Source: Desulfuromonadaceae bacterium (GTDB taxonomy: Bacteria; Desulfobacterota; Desulfuromonadia; Geobacterales; Pseudopelobacteraceae). From it: 41,102 bases of DNA. Under the pieces are notes generated by a model. It was not told the DNA's origin. It saw only the letters and a list, made by a program, of their open reading frames with translations, and ran no database searches. The position numbers and the translations under genes are program-made. The stretch lies in NCBI GenBank assembly GCA_028683435.1, contig JAQUIG010000024.1, positions 1 through 41,102 on the forward strand, in the 5' to 3' direction. Shown one piece after another: positions 25,845 through 34,488 of this stretch (position 1 is its first letter; each line of letters starts with the position of its first letter).

Positions 25845-27242
25845 CTAGTCGAACGTGGCTGCCAGATAGAGTGAATTATCGCCGCGCTTCAGAAGAAAGC
25901 GGATGATATCCCCTTTCTTCTGGGCAGCGACAGCCTTCTCGTACTCCTTCAGTGTGTCAATCGTTTTTCCGTTAATTTCCTTGATAACGTCCCCTTCGGC
26001 GATGCCCGCCCCTTGAGCCGCGCCGTCGGATTTCAGATCTGTTACGACCACTCCGGTCGTCTCTTTGAGCTGGAACCGTTCAGCCAGTTCCTTGTTCAAC
26101 TCCTTGACGGTCAGGCCCAGTTTGTCCTGGATCGCTTCTTCACCATTATCAGCGCCGCTCTCTTTCAAGCGCTCGATGACAACCGTGACCTTCTTTTCCT
26201 TGCCGTCACGCATGACGGTCAGCGCAACCTTCTTGCCGACAGGCGCCGCTGCCACCATCCTTGATAGTTCGTTCATCTCCTGGATTTTCTTCCCGTCAAA
26301 ATCCATAATAATATCACCCGCCTTCAATCCCCCCTTCTCGGCCGGACTTCCGGGAATGATTCCGCTGATCAGAGCACCCTTTTCGCCGCTCAAACCAAAG
26401 GACTTGGCCAGATCAGGGGTTACCTGCTGGATGCTGACCCCCAGCCAACCACGGGTCACGGTCCCTTTCTCCTTGAGTTGGGGGATGATGGACGTGGCCA
26501 TATTGATCGGAATGGCGAAACCGATCCCCTGGCCACCGGAAACCATCGCAGTATTGATGCCGATTACTTCACCACTGGTATTAAACAGGGGGCCGCCTGA
26601 GTTGCCGGGGTTGATGGAGGCGTCGGTCTGGATGTAATCGTCGTACGGACCGCTGCCGATCACCCTTCCCTTGGCGCTGACAATGCCTGCTGTAACCGTT
26701 TCAGCCAGACCAAAAGGGTTGCCGATAGCCATAACCCATTCACCCACCTGAATGGAATCGCTGTTGCCGAGCTTTGCCGCCGGCAACGTCCCTTTGGCGT
26801 CAATCTTCAGCAAGGCCAGATCCAGCCGCTCGTCAACCCCCTTGATTTCCGCCTTGAATTCACGATTGTCAGCCAGCTTCACCTTGATTTCGTCAGCGCC
26901 GGCGACTACATGATTATTGGTAAGGATATATCCCCCGTCTATGATGAAGCCGGAGCCGAGGCTCCGCTGCTTGTAGCCTCGCTGATGCATGTCGTCAAAA
27001 TAACGGTCGAAAAACTCCTGGAACGGATCGTTCCCGAAGGGGCCGCCATAAGGGCGCTGGAACTGCCGCCGTGGTTTCACCGTTTTGGCAGTGCCGATAT
27101 TGACAACCGATGGTTTCAGCCTTTTGGCCAACTCCACAAAGTCAGGCGCTGATTCCTTTGCCCAGGTCGTGCCGGGAAGCGTGGTAACCGTCAGTATCGC
27201 TGCTTGCAGCACCCAGAGCGCACACACTTTCAATCTTCTCAT
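25845..27242 (-). CDS. Periplasmic HtrA/DegP-family serine protease with two PDZ domains
   Basis: 465 residues from the ATG at 27242 (GGAGGAG upstream). An ATG at 27260 lies inside the ribosome site and is rejected. A signal peptide (MRRLKVCALWVLQAA, cleaved near TTWA-KE) predicts the periplasm. The trypsin-like domain has the full triad: His 111 (TNNHVVAG), Asp 141 (DLALLKID) and Ser 215 (GNSGGPLF). PDZ1 starts at RGWLGVSIQQVTPDLAKSF and PDZ2 at KLGLTVKELN. It degrades or refolds damaged envelope proteins. Its promoter region matches that of rtcB, not a sigma-E type. Confidence 0.95.
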   Translation of the reverse strand: MRRLKVCALWVLQAAILTVTTLPGTTWAKESAPDFVELAKRLKPSVVNIGTAKTVKPRRQFQRPYGGPFGNDPFQEFFDRYFDDMHQRGYKQRSLGSGFIIDGGYILTNNHVVAGADEIKVKLADNREFKAEIKGVDERLDLALLKIDAKGTLPAAKLGNSDSIQVGEWVMAIGNPFGLAETVTAGIVSAKGRVIGSGPYDDYIQTDASINPGNSGGPLFNTSGEVIGINTAMVSGGQGIGFAIPINMATSIIPQLKEKGTVTRGWLGVSIQQVTPDLAKSFGLSGEKGALISGIIPGSPAEKGGLKAGDIIMDFDGKKIQEMNELSRMVAAAPVGKKVALTVMRDGKEKKVTVVIERLKESGADNGEEAIQDKLGLTVKELNKELAERFQLKETTGVVVTDLKSDGAAQGAGIAEGDVIKEINGKTIDTLKEYEKAVAAQKKGDIIRFLLKRGDNSLYLAATFD

Positions 27243-27340
27243 AGTAAAACTCCTCCCCATTGTAAAATCGGGTCACATGCCCCTGACCAGCATATTGCCG
27301 TCCAACTGGTCTGAAGAGCACAGTTCCACCCGCTACACCT

Positions 27341-27356
27341 GTCACGAAACGTGCCA
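27341..27356 (-). promoter_or_regulatory. Sigma-54-like promoter of htrA
   Basis: Minus-strand TGGCACGTTTCGTGAC, 99 bases before the ATG, is the same as the rtcB site except for two positions. Confidence 0.55.
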
Positions 27357-27414
27357 AGCTATGCTGGGGAAAAACATTTGAATAATAGGTTGTTACGTGG
27401 TGCATAAAAACGGG

Positions 27415-27494
27415 GGATGTTAAAAAAGTTGCCGGTATCGATGGGTTCTGCGGGTGGAGGGGTGTGCGACAAGGCTGTTCCCAGGATTGTTAAC
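27415..27494 (-). promoter_or_regulatory. Upstream conserved elements of the htrA promoter
   Basis: GGATGTTAA (27415-27423) and GGATTGTTAAC (27484-27494) on the plus strand lie 59 and 128 bases upstream of the -24 element. The same boxes and spacings occur before rtcB. The rest of the 27243-27553 spacer shows no gene. Confidence 0.5.
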
Positions 27495-27553
27495 TTTTTT
27501 GCACGTGGCTGATTTTTTAGAAGTGGTGACGTATATAATCCCGGCGGAGAGCA

Positions 27554-29488
27554 TTAATCCGCCAGCATAACCCGCTGCATTTCTGCCTCAAGCACATTCA
27601 TGCTGTACGGCTTGCGGATGAATCCGCACGGGGGTTGATCGGTGATGCGCTCACTTAGTTCCTCTTTATTGAAACCGCTGGAAATGATCACCTTGACATT
27701 CGGCCTGATCAAGTAAATTTCACTCATGGCCGTTAAACCATCCATATTCGGCATCGTCAGATCCATCAGCACGACAGCAATCTCGTCAGCCTGTTCGCGG
27801 AATTTAGCGACGGCATCGATGCCGTCACAGGCGGTAATGACGGTGAAGCCGCAGAGCTGGACCATCTTCGTACAGATCTTCAGGACCTGCTTTTCATCAT
27901 CTACTACAAGGACCAGGCCGGAAAGCCGTTTCACCGGGGAGTCGCTTTCCGGTGGGGGAATAACCGGTTCTTGAACCGGCCTCGGCAGGGCAGATTCCGA
28001 TACCGGGAACAGCGCCCGGAAGGTTGTCCCCTTGCCCGGCTCACTCTCCACAAACAATGCACCGTTGTGCGTTCTTATTATCCCCATAACTGCCGACATT
28101 CCCAGCCCGCGCCCGGTAAACTTTGTCGTAAAGAAGGGGTCGAAGAGGCGTTGGAGGGTTTCCTGGCTCATGCCGCAGCCGTTATCACTGACCTCCAGAA
28201 AAACATAGCGGCCGGGTGCCGGTTTCTCCTCCAGCAGGCTGGCGGACAAACATGCTTGATCACAGCTCTGGGTGCCGGTCGTGATCCTGACCCGGCCCGG
28301 TTGTTCCAGAATAGATTCTGCAGCGTTGCTGATCAGATTCATGACCACCTGCTGAATATGAGCTATATCTGCAGTTATGGCCGGCAACTCCGGGGAGAGG
28401 TGCAACTCCGTTGAAACGGCTGCCGAGGTGGTCATCCGGAGCATTTCAGCGTTATCCCTGACCAGTTCATTCAGGTTCAACTCTTTTTTTGCCGTTAATC
28501 CCTTGCCGAGATACGTCAACATCAAGTTGGTAAGGTGAGCCGCGTGCTTGCCGGAGATTATGGCATTGGCGATATACTTTTGCGAGGCGGCATCGGCGGG
28601 GAGTTTCATCGAGGCCAGTTCAATATTGCCGAGAATGGCCTGCAGCAGGTTGTTGAAATCGTGGGCGATGCCACCCGCCATAATCCCCAGACTCTCCAGC
28701 TTCTGTGTCTGGAGCATCTGCCGCTCAATATCCAGACGCTCTTTCTGGAGGCGTATGTTTTCCCCGCCGCGTTGCTGTAATGCGTCCGCCAGGTTATTGA
28801 CGGCACGTGCCGCCCTTCCCGGTTCGTCATTTGATTCAATGTTTATCCGGGAGGTAAAACGGCCGTCCTGCATGGCATTTATGCCGCGGACAAGTGTGTT
28901 GAAAGAGCTGGTTACCCGCCGGAGCACCAGATGGCAGAGCAGGGAAACCGCCAGCCAGAAGGCGATGGCCACACTGGTGGAGAGCATAACAACCTGCCGG
29001 CGAGCCCGTGACAGGTCAGCCGTTCCCCGCTCAATGCGCACGCGGCCGATCTGCACTGCGGAGGTGGTTACGCCTCCGGTCATGGCCGATTCTACAGAAT
29101 CTACCAGTGGGTTGCTTTGCACCTCAACCGTCTCGATGATGTTGCCACTTTTGTTGGAATAACCCGGTGAGTGGTACTGAGCGAGTACTCTGTCGTCCGG
29201 AGCGGTGATCACCACCGCCCGTATTTCTGGTGCCACGGCTACTTGTTCTGCCAGCAGGCGCAGGGTATCACGGTTTTCGGCATAGAGCGGGAGCCGGATG
29301 GAATCGGCCAGTTGCCGTGCCCGTAGCTGAAGCTGTTCGCTAGCAAGGCGGTGTGCTTTATGGTTTTCAGTGACGATGTACAGAACACTCAGCAGAGAGG
29401 CGATCAGAAAGGTCAACAGGGTAAAGATGAGGAAGAGTTTGAACTGGAAGCTGGTACAAAAGTTTGACCATCGGGTACACAGTGGCAC
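27554..29488 (-). CDS. Hybrid sensor histidine kinase (periplasmic sensor, HAMP, kinase, receiver)
   Basis: About 644 residues. The GTG at 29488 has GAGG eight bases upstream; a TTG at 29494 is the alternative. Two membrane helices (about 16-38 and 167-190) enclose a periplasmic domain of about 125 residues, followed by HAMP (to about 240). The H-box [17 protein letters not shown] puts the phospho-His near 276. ATPase boxes [17 protein letters not shown] and [12 protein letters not shown] follow. A C-terminal receiver has VVDDEK and the phospho-acceptor Asp in LMDLTMP. No output domain, so it must signal to another protein. It is last in the operon with the TonB receptor and binding protein. 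Confidence 0.93.
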   Translation of the reverse strand: MPLCTRWSNFCTSFQFKLFLIFTLLTFLIASLLSVLYIVTENHKAHRLASEQLQLRARQLADSIRLPLYAENRDTLRLLAEQVAVAPEIRAVVITAPDDRVLAQYHSPGYSNKSGNIIETVEVQSNPLVDSVESAMTGGVTTSAVQIGRVRIERGTADLSRARRQVVMLSTSVAIAFWLAVSLLCHLVLRRVTSSFNTLVRGINAMQDGRFTSRINIESNDEPGRAARAVNNLADALQQRGGENIRLQKERLDIERQMLQTQKLESLGIMAGGIAHDFNNLLQAILGNIELASMKLPADAASQKYIANAIISGKHAAHLTNLMLTYLGKGLTAKKELNLNELVRDNAEMLRMTTSAAVSTELHLSPELPAITADIAHIQQVVMNLISNAAESILEQPGRVRITTGTQSCDQACLSASLLEEKPAPGRYVFLEVSDNGCGMSQETLQRLFDPFFTTKFTGRGLGMSAVMGIIRTHNGALFVESEPGKGTTFRALFPVSESALPRPVQEPVIPPPESDSPVKRLSGLVLVVDDEKQVLKICTKMVQLCGFTVITACDGIDAVAKFREQADEIAVVLMDLTMPNMDGLTAMSEIYLIRPNVKVIISSGFNKEELSERITDQPPCGFIRKPYSMNVLEAEMQRVMLAD

Positions 29489-29546
29489 GGCCAATACCTC
29501 ACAGGGTTTAGTGTTTTCTTATAAAACAGGTATCATGCCCTGATAG

Positions 29547-30422
29547 CTATTGCAACGGTGAATCGTCTTCATTAATGGCAATTCTCAGGCGCTTCAAAAC
29601 GCTGGAGTTGGTTTTTAATGTAATGCCTTTCGGCAAGTCGAGCGGCATGCTCTCTATGCTGCTGCCCCTCAGGATCTCTGTCATCATGACGTCAGCCTGG
29701 CGACCTATGGCGCCCCGATCGATTTCAAGCACCGCAGCGGCACCGAGCCCAAGATAAGCGGCGGCGAAGGAGACCACCGGGATATGCTGCTCCTGGCCGA
29801 AACGGAAATATGCCTCTGCTGTTTCCCTGGTGACCGCCGTGCTGTCGGGCAGCATCCAGAGGGCATCCACCTTGTCGGCCAGCGCCGATAAGCGTCCGAT
29901 TGATTCGCGTGGCGCCGAGACTTCGCGGACCACCAGTTCGATGCCGGCCGCTTCGGCGGCACGTTGGGCCAGGCGCAGATACCAGCCGCTTTTGGCCGGA
30001 TTGTAGATCACGCCGACGCGTCTTGTTTTCATGTTTTTGAATATGCCGATATAGCGTTCCGGCGGGGCGAACATCGGGATACCGGTCAGATTGTTGTGTG
30101 AAACTTTATGTCTGTTGATGCCGAGCGACATGACGGCAACCACCGGCGTGTTACGGACATTGCGGGCTGCTGTCAGGGCGGCGTCACCAAGGGCCAGGAT
30201 CACCCGGGGGCGATCTTCGCGCACGATCCGCACGACATCCACTTCGGCGTAGTCGGACAGCACAACGACGCGCTGTGAGGCGTTATGCCCGGCGCGCAAA
30301 CCTTTCAGTACCTGCTCATAAGCCGGATCACGACGGCTCTGGAGTATCAGGATGTCGTACGCCTGGGCCAGGGAGGGGAGCAGGGTCGCCAGGGCGAGTA
30401 TGAGGAGAATAAAGCGTCTCAT
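29547..30422 (-). CDS. Orphan ABC-type periplasmic substrate-binding protein
   Basis: 291 residues with a clear signal peptide (MRRFILLILALATLLPSLAQA, cleaved before YD). It matches the ABC_sub_bind family: ILILQSRRDPAYEQVLKGLR, ALGDAALTAAR, RVGVIYNPAKSGWYL and VDALWMLPDSTAV, two lobes of type I periplasmic binding fold. No permease or ATPase gene is nearby, which points to ligand presentation to the adjacent sensor kinase instead of import (inference). Its ATG overlaps the TonB-receptor stop by one base, giving translational coupling. Confidence 0.9.
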   Translation of the reverse strand: MRRFILLILALATLLPSLAQAYDILILQSRRDPAYEQVLKGLRAGHNASQRVVVLSDYAEVDVVRIVREDRPRVILALGDAALTAARNVRNTPVVAVMSLGINRHKVSHNNLTGIPMFAPPERYIGIFKNMKTRRVGVIYNPAKSGWYLRLAQRAAEAAGIELVVREVSAPRESIGRLSALADKVDALWMLPDSTAVTRETAEAYFRFGQEQHIPVVSFAAAYLGLGAAAVLEIDRGAIGRQADVMMTEILRGSSIESMPLDLPKGITLKTNSSVLKRLRIAINEDDSPLQ

Positions 30423-32302
30423 CAGAAGTTCACCCTCACTCCGCCTTCAAACCAGCGGCCTACATTTGGGAAAACATCTCTGTTATACTGAGTGCCATCG
30501 AACAGGTTATGGCCGGAGAAGAACAGTTCGAGCGAGCTGTTCTCACGCTTGAGCAGGGTAGCGCCGAGATGCAGATCCCATAAAAGTCCGGGTTTGCTAA
30601 AATCATCCGGTGCCGAATTCCAATAGAGATACTGGCCGCTTAACACGCCACGGAATGTTTTATCATCATACCGCAGTGCCATTTTCAGTGTATGGCGGGC
30701 AATATTATTGCTATATACAAAAGAACCATCAGCGGTACGAGTAGTCTCGGTAAAGGTATAGCCAGTCCCCAGGGAAGTATTGAAGAGCGGTACGGTACGG
30801 ACTTCCAGTTCAGTACCCAAGGCGACGCGGCGCTCGGGAATTGTATAGTCCAGATTAGAACCATCCACAACATTCCATGTTTCATTGCGGAACAGCGTTG
30901 CTTTAACCCACAGATAGGGTATGGCGCTGCTCTCAGCACCAAACTGACTGGTCCATATTTTTGCCGATGGGCTGTCGGTTGCAAGCAGTAGGGGCAGGCC
31001 GTAACCGCGACCGGTGTAGGCGCGCAGCAGTGTGCTGTCGGTTAGTTGATATGTGGCGCCCAGAGAGTAGCTGACCTGATCGCCGCTGGTCTGGGTATGA
31101 TCCAGTCGCACACTCGGACTCAGACTCATAGGCCCCAGTGTCAGGGTGTCATTGAGGTAGATGCCCCAGCGATCAACGGTACGTGTAAAAGGGCTGAGTG
31201 TGCTGGCGTCGACAGAGTTTGACTGTGTTTCATGATGGTTGTAATCGCTGCCTGCCACCAGGAGATTGTCATAGCCTCGCCATATCAGCTTGGCACTGCT
31301 TCCAAATGTCTGTTCCCTGCTGCTGGCTGTCGGCAATTCGGGCGCTTGGTACTGCCACAGCAGACCGTCACTTATGTTGAAATATGACGTATCATCGGCC
31401 CGTGAATAATGGCGTCCGGTAAGTTCGAGCTCAAGGCTGTCGGTAAGGTGGTAACGAAGTCCAATCGAAGCCAGTTTCTGACTCTTGACATTACGTTCCT
31501 TCAGATCATAGTCATGGATTGGTACATAGAGATCGCCCATATTAGCATGAATATAGCCGAATGTTCCCCAGAGCAGACCTTGCTTGGGGAGGTCATAGGT
31601 CAATTTGGCATAGGCGTGGTTGGAGCCGATCTGCATGGTCGGAAGCAGGCCGTTGGAGCCGAGGTAACCGCCGGAAAAAAAATAACCAACTTTACCGGTG
31701 GTGCCGCTCAGTTGTGCGCTCGTATCTGCTGTGGTGCGTTCTCCGATAGAAGCGGTCGCTGAGCCGCTGATGGCTCGTTCTTTTTCCGGCGACTTGGTTA
31801 TGACATTAATCACCCCGCCCAAGGCAGACCCCCATGACGCTGAGGCGGCACCTTTGATTATTTCGACTCTGTCGATAATTTGAGCCGGTATTAAGGACAC
31901 GTCAGTGTAGTTGCTCGGCAGAGCTGAGATTGAAACGCCGTCCACAAAGACTTGCGTATAAATATAATCGGTGCTTTGAATATAGGTGTAGGAGGTGATT
32001 CCCGGTCCGCCGTTGTGCTGTAGCTGGATGCCCGGAATGGTATTGAGGATGTCGTCCAGGGTGTGGGCGTTGAGCGCCCGGATGTCGGCGGCGGTGATGA
32101 CGGTGACGTTTTCGGCGGTCTGGGAAAGCGGCTTCGGCACGCGGGATATCGTAACGTCCTGCTCCTGCCAGGCGCTGAACAGATCCGTAGCGTCCTCGTT
32201 GTCCTCGCTCTCGCCCCAAGACACGGAAGGGATCAGGCAGATTGTCAGACAGAGGCTCAGAAAAAGTGCCCGCAGGCTATGTGCGTTGTTGTGAAATTTC
32301 AT
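30422..32302 (-). CDS. TonB-dependent outer-membrane receptor
   Basis: 626 residues from the ATG at 32302, which opens a signal peptide (MKFHNNAHSLRALFLSLCLT, cleaved near SVSWG-ES). The open frame extends upstream to 32473 but overlaps the divergent peptide gene and is rejected. Plug domain: ENVTVITAADIRALNAHTL, DILNTIPGIQLQ, VFVDGVSI and RVEIIKGAASASWGSALGG. The barrel ends in aromatic-terminated VRVNF as expected. The region SRVPKPLSQ before the plug may be a weak TonB box. BtuB-like in the plug, but the substrate is unknown. It leads the receptor, binding-protein and kinase operon. Confidence 0.93.
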   Translation of the reverse strand: MKFHNNAHSLRALFLSLCLTICLIPSVSWGESEDNEDATDLFSAWQEQDVTISRVPKPLSQTAENVTVITAADIRALNAHTLDDILNTIPGIQLQHNGGPGITSYTYIQSTDYIYTQVFVDGVSISALPSNYTDVSLIPAQIIDRVEIIKGAASASWGSALGGVINVITKSPEKERAISGSATASIGERTTADTSAQLSGTTGKVGYFFSGGYLGSNGLLPTMQIGSNHAYAKLTYDLPKQGLLWGTFGYIHANMGDLYVPIHDYDLKERNVKSQKLASIGLRYHLTDSLELELTGRHYSRADDTSYFNISDGLLWQYQAPELPTASSREQTFGSSAKLIWRGYDNLLVAGSDYNHHETQSNSVDASTLSPFTRTVDRWGIYLNDTLTLGPMSLSPSVRLDHTQTSGDQVSYSLGATYQLTDSTLLRAYTGRGYGLPLLLATDSPSAKIWTSQFGAESSAIPYLWVKATLFRNETWNVVDGSNLDYTIPERRVALGTELEVRTVPLFNTSLGTGYTFTETTRTADGSFVYSNNIARHTLKMALRYDDKTFRGVLSGQYLYWNSAPDDFSKPGLLWDLHLGATLLKRENSSLELFFSGHNLFDGTQYNRDVFPNVGRWFEGGVRVNF

Positions 32303-32381
32303 AGGATTTTGTATTTTAATTAACAGCGAAGATACTGTATTGTCCAGTAAAATATGTATACAGGAAAGGGGGGTGATACTC

Positions 32382-32480
32382 ATGCATGAAGAGACCAATG
32401 ACTTGATGGTGCTGGAAGAAGGCGGAGAGGCAAATGTTGTGAATAGCTGTTGCAAGGGGACTGCATCTGCCAAGCTGTAA
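32382..32480 (+). CDS. Geopeptide-like RiPP precursor peptide
   Basis: 32 residues, ATG after AGGAAAGGGGGG. The N-terminal 19 residues are acidic (ETNDLM, LEEGGEAN), a typical leader. The C-terminal part, VVNSCCKGTASAKL, holds adjacent Cys 23-Cys 24 and small Ser/Thr/Ala residues. It lies 72 bases upstream of a radical SAM/SPASM gene in the same direction. Small size, acidic leader, Cys-containing tail and position together mark it as the substrate. The name follows the TIGRFAM geopeptide family, which I recall but could not search. Confidence 0.78.
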   Translation: MHEETNDLMVLEEGGEANVVNSCCKGTASAKL

Positions 32481-32552
32481 GCATTAAGTGTGTAGCTGGT
32501 GGGCGGTGCTCGCCAGCTACACAGCCGAAGAAAGCAATAAAAGGAGCTTGCA

Positions 32553-33860
32553 TTGCAGCTATCACACTACATCATGACCTACCCATGCCGAGATAAACCG
32601 GGGCGTATGTTGCTGATCGCAACCCGGCGCTGCGCCGTTCTGGAGCTGTCCGAAACACTGTGGAGCAGAGTGCGTGATGGCGGCGAGCTGACCGAAAACG
32701 AGCAGAACACTTTTATCCGCCTCGGAGTGCTGGTGGAAAATCGTGCCGCAGAACGGGAGGAGATGCGAGCCACCTTTGACACTATTAATGCCGACTGTCG
32801 CCGCTTTGAGGTGACTGCTGTTCTGACCCTGGAGTGCAACCTGGCCTGCCCCTACTGTTTTGAAGATCCTTTTCGCGGACGCTTCGTGATGAGCGCGGAA
32901 ACCGCCGACCTGCTGGTGCGGCGGCTGAACGAGCGCATGGCCGCCGGCCTCGATATCCTGGTGGATTTCTACGGCGGCGAGGCTTTGATGCGGCTGGACC
33001 TGCTGCGCGGAATTGCCACGCGCCTGAAAGATGCAGCTGCGGAACAGGGGGTCGCCTTTACATTCAACATTTTTTCCAATGGCGTTCTGCTGACCCGCAG
33101 CGTGGTGGAAGAGCTGCTGCCGCTGGGGCTTCATGCGGTGCGGACAACACTGGACGGTCCTCCTGATATCCACGACATCCAGCGCCCTTTTGTCTCCGGC
33201 AAAGGGAGTTTTGACGTTATTATGAAAAACATGGTTGCCGTACAAGATATCGTTGTCCTGGACGTAGGAGGCAACTACACCCGCGACAACTACCGCCGTT
33301 TTCCCGAGTTGCTGGACATCATGCTGGCGGCGGGCATTGATCCGGCACGCTTGAAGGCGATCAGCTTTTCGCCGGTTATGCCCAAGGCGGACGGCAGCGG
33401 CTTGGGGGATCACGCCGCGACCTGTGCTTGCAGCAATGAGCCGTGGAGCGTCGAAGCCAATCTGTTTCTGCGTGATGAAATCATGCGGCGCGGCTTCCCC
33501 ACTGAAAAACTTCAGGCGAGCGCCTGCATGATCGAGTTCACCAATGATATCGTTGTGGGTTACGACGGTAGCCTCTACAAATGCCCGGTTTTCATGGGAC
33601 AGGAAGAGATGCGAGTCGGCACCCTGGCTGACGGCATCAACGATTACCGCCATTCCCACAATATGGATGTCTGGAAAAACGACGAATGCCTGGAGTGCGC
33701 CTACCTGCCGTTCTGCTTTGGCGGCTGCCGCTTTTTCAACAAGCTGAAAACCGGCAGCATCGATGGCGTCGATTGCCGCCGGGCCATGCTGGACGCGTCA
33801 TTAGAAACAATTATAAGGCAGGATCTGGGGGTAGGGACGGCAGCATTAATCACAAGGTAA
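32553..33860 (+). CDS. Radical SAM/SPASM peptide-modifying enzyme (geopeptide maturase type)
   Basis: 435 residues. The TTG at 32553 is chosen because AAGGAG lies six bases ahead; the ATG at 32574 would be 27 bases away. Residues 1-85 look like a peptide-recognition N-domain (SHYIMTYPCRDKPGRMLLIA). The radical SAM motif CNLACPYC binds the 4Fe-4S cluster through Cys 95, 99 and 102, and FYGGEALM follows. The C-terminal SPASM region has about eight more Cys, including YKCPVF, CLECAYLPFCFGGCRFF and DCRRAM, enough for two auxiliary clusters. Such enzymes install thioether or carbon-carbon links in peptides. The substrate is presumed to be the peptide at 32382. No protease or exporter gene is adjacent. 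Confidence 0.92.
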   Translation: MQLSHYIMTYPCRDKPGRMLLIATRRCAVLELSETLWSRVRDGGELTENEQNTFIRLGVLVENRAAEREEMRATFDTINADCRRFEVTAVLTLECNLACPYCFEDPFRGRFVMSAETADLLVRRLNERMAAGLDILVDFYGGEALMRLDLLRGIATRLKDAAAEQGVAFTFNIFSNGVLLTRSVVEELLPLGLHAVRTTLDGPPDIHDIQRPFVSGKGSFDVIMKNMVAVQDIVVLDVGGNYTRDNYRRFPELLDIMLAAGIDPARLKAISFSPVMPKADGSGLGDHAATCACSNEPWSVEANLFLRDEIMRRGFPTEKLQASACMIEFTNDIVVGYDGSLYKCPVFMGQEEMRVGTLADGINDYRHSHNMDVWKNDECLECAYLPFCFGGCRFFNKLKTGSIDGVDCRRAMLDASLETIIRQDLGVGTAALITR

Positions 33861-33870
33861 CCAAAATCAC

Positions 33871-34485
33871 TCAATCCCGCCTCAGTTCCAACCCCAACAA
33901 TCCCTGCAGCTCATCCACGGTGGCCAGCTGCGCACCTGCTTTTACCATGTCCTCAATAGCACATGCCGATTCTCCGGGGACGATATCAACTCCGGCCACG
34001 GCATCGGTCAGTACCGTGATATGCAATCCGTTGCGCAGAGCTTCAAGCGTTGTACAGAGAACACAATAGTCGGTCGCAAGGCCACAAATGTATATCCGCT
34101 GGACATCCAAGTCACGCAGCAGTCCTCCCATCGTCCTGCCGTCGCCGGTTACCCCGTCAAAGGCCGAATAACCGTCCAGTTCCGGGTTTATCCCCTTGGA
34201 AAGCACCACCGTTTCTTCCGGGAGGTGGAGGTCGGGATGGAACTCCGCTCCCGCAGTCCCCTGCACGCAATGCACCGGCCAGACCCCGCCTGATTCCCGG
34301 AAATGTCTGGTTTTCGGTGGGTGCCAATCCCGGCTTGCCATTATCGGCAGCCCGGCCGCGGAAAAATATGTTATCGCCCGGTTGATAGGCTCTACCACCC
34401 GATCTCCATTTTGTATCTGCAGTGCGCCGCCGGGGCAGAAATCGTTCTGTACATCAACTATCAATAACGCCGTCTTGCTTTCCAT
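33871..34485 (-). CDS. pncA: Nicotinamidase
   Basis: 204 residues. The isochorismatase-fold catalytic triad is visible: Asp 11 (IVDVQNDF), Lys 97 (VVLSKG) and Cys 141 (GLATDYC), with the metal-site Asp 53/His 55 in SRDWHPP. It deamidates nicotinamide to nicotinate in the cytoplasm. It starts three bases after the pncB stop, so both steps of the salvage route to nicotinate mononucleotide are co-expressed. It converges with the radical SAM gene, with only 10 bases between the stops. Confidence 0.95.
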   Translation of the reverse strand: MESKTALLIVDVQNDFCPGGALQIQNGDRVVEPINRAITYFSAAGLPIMASRDWHPPKTRHFRESGGVWPVHCVQGTAGAEFHPDLHLPEETVVLSKGINPELDGYSAFDGVTGDGRTMGGLLRDLDVQRIYICGLATDYCVLCTTLEALRNGLHITVLTDAVAGVDIVPGESACAIEDMVKAGAQLATVDELQGLLGLELRRD

Positions 34486-34488
34486 GGT

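Noticed and set aside
32318-32346. Sigma-70-like promoter (TGGACA, 17 bases, TTAATT on the minus strand) for the TonB-receptor operon
   Set aside because: The -10 match is weak and the leader would be only about nine bases, too short to hold a ribosome site, so it is not listed as a feature.
32562-33659. Long minus-strand open frame (365 codons) opposite the radical SAM gene
   Set aside because: It is antisense to a gene with intact radical SAM and SPASM cysteine motifs, has no family resemblance, and is explained by GC-rich codon use.
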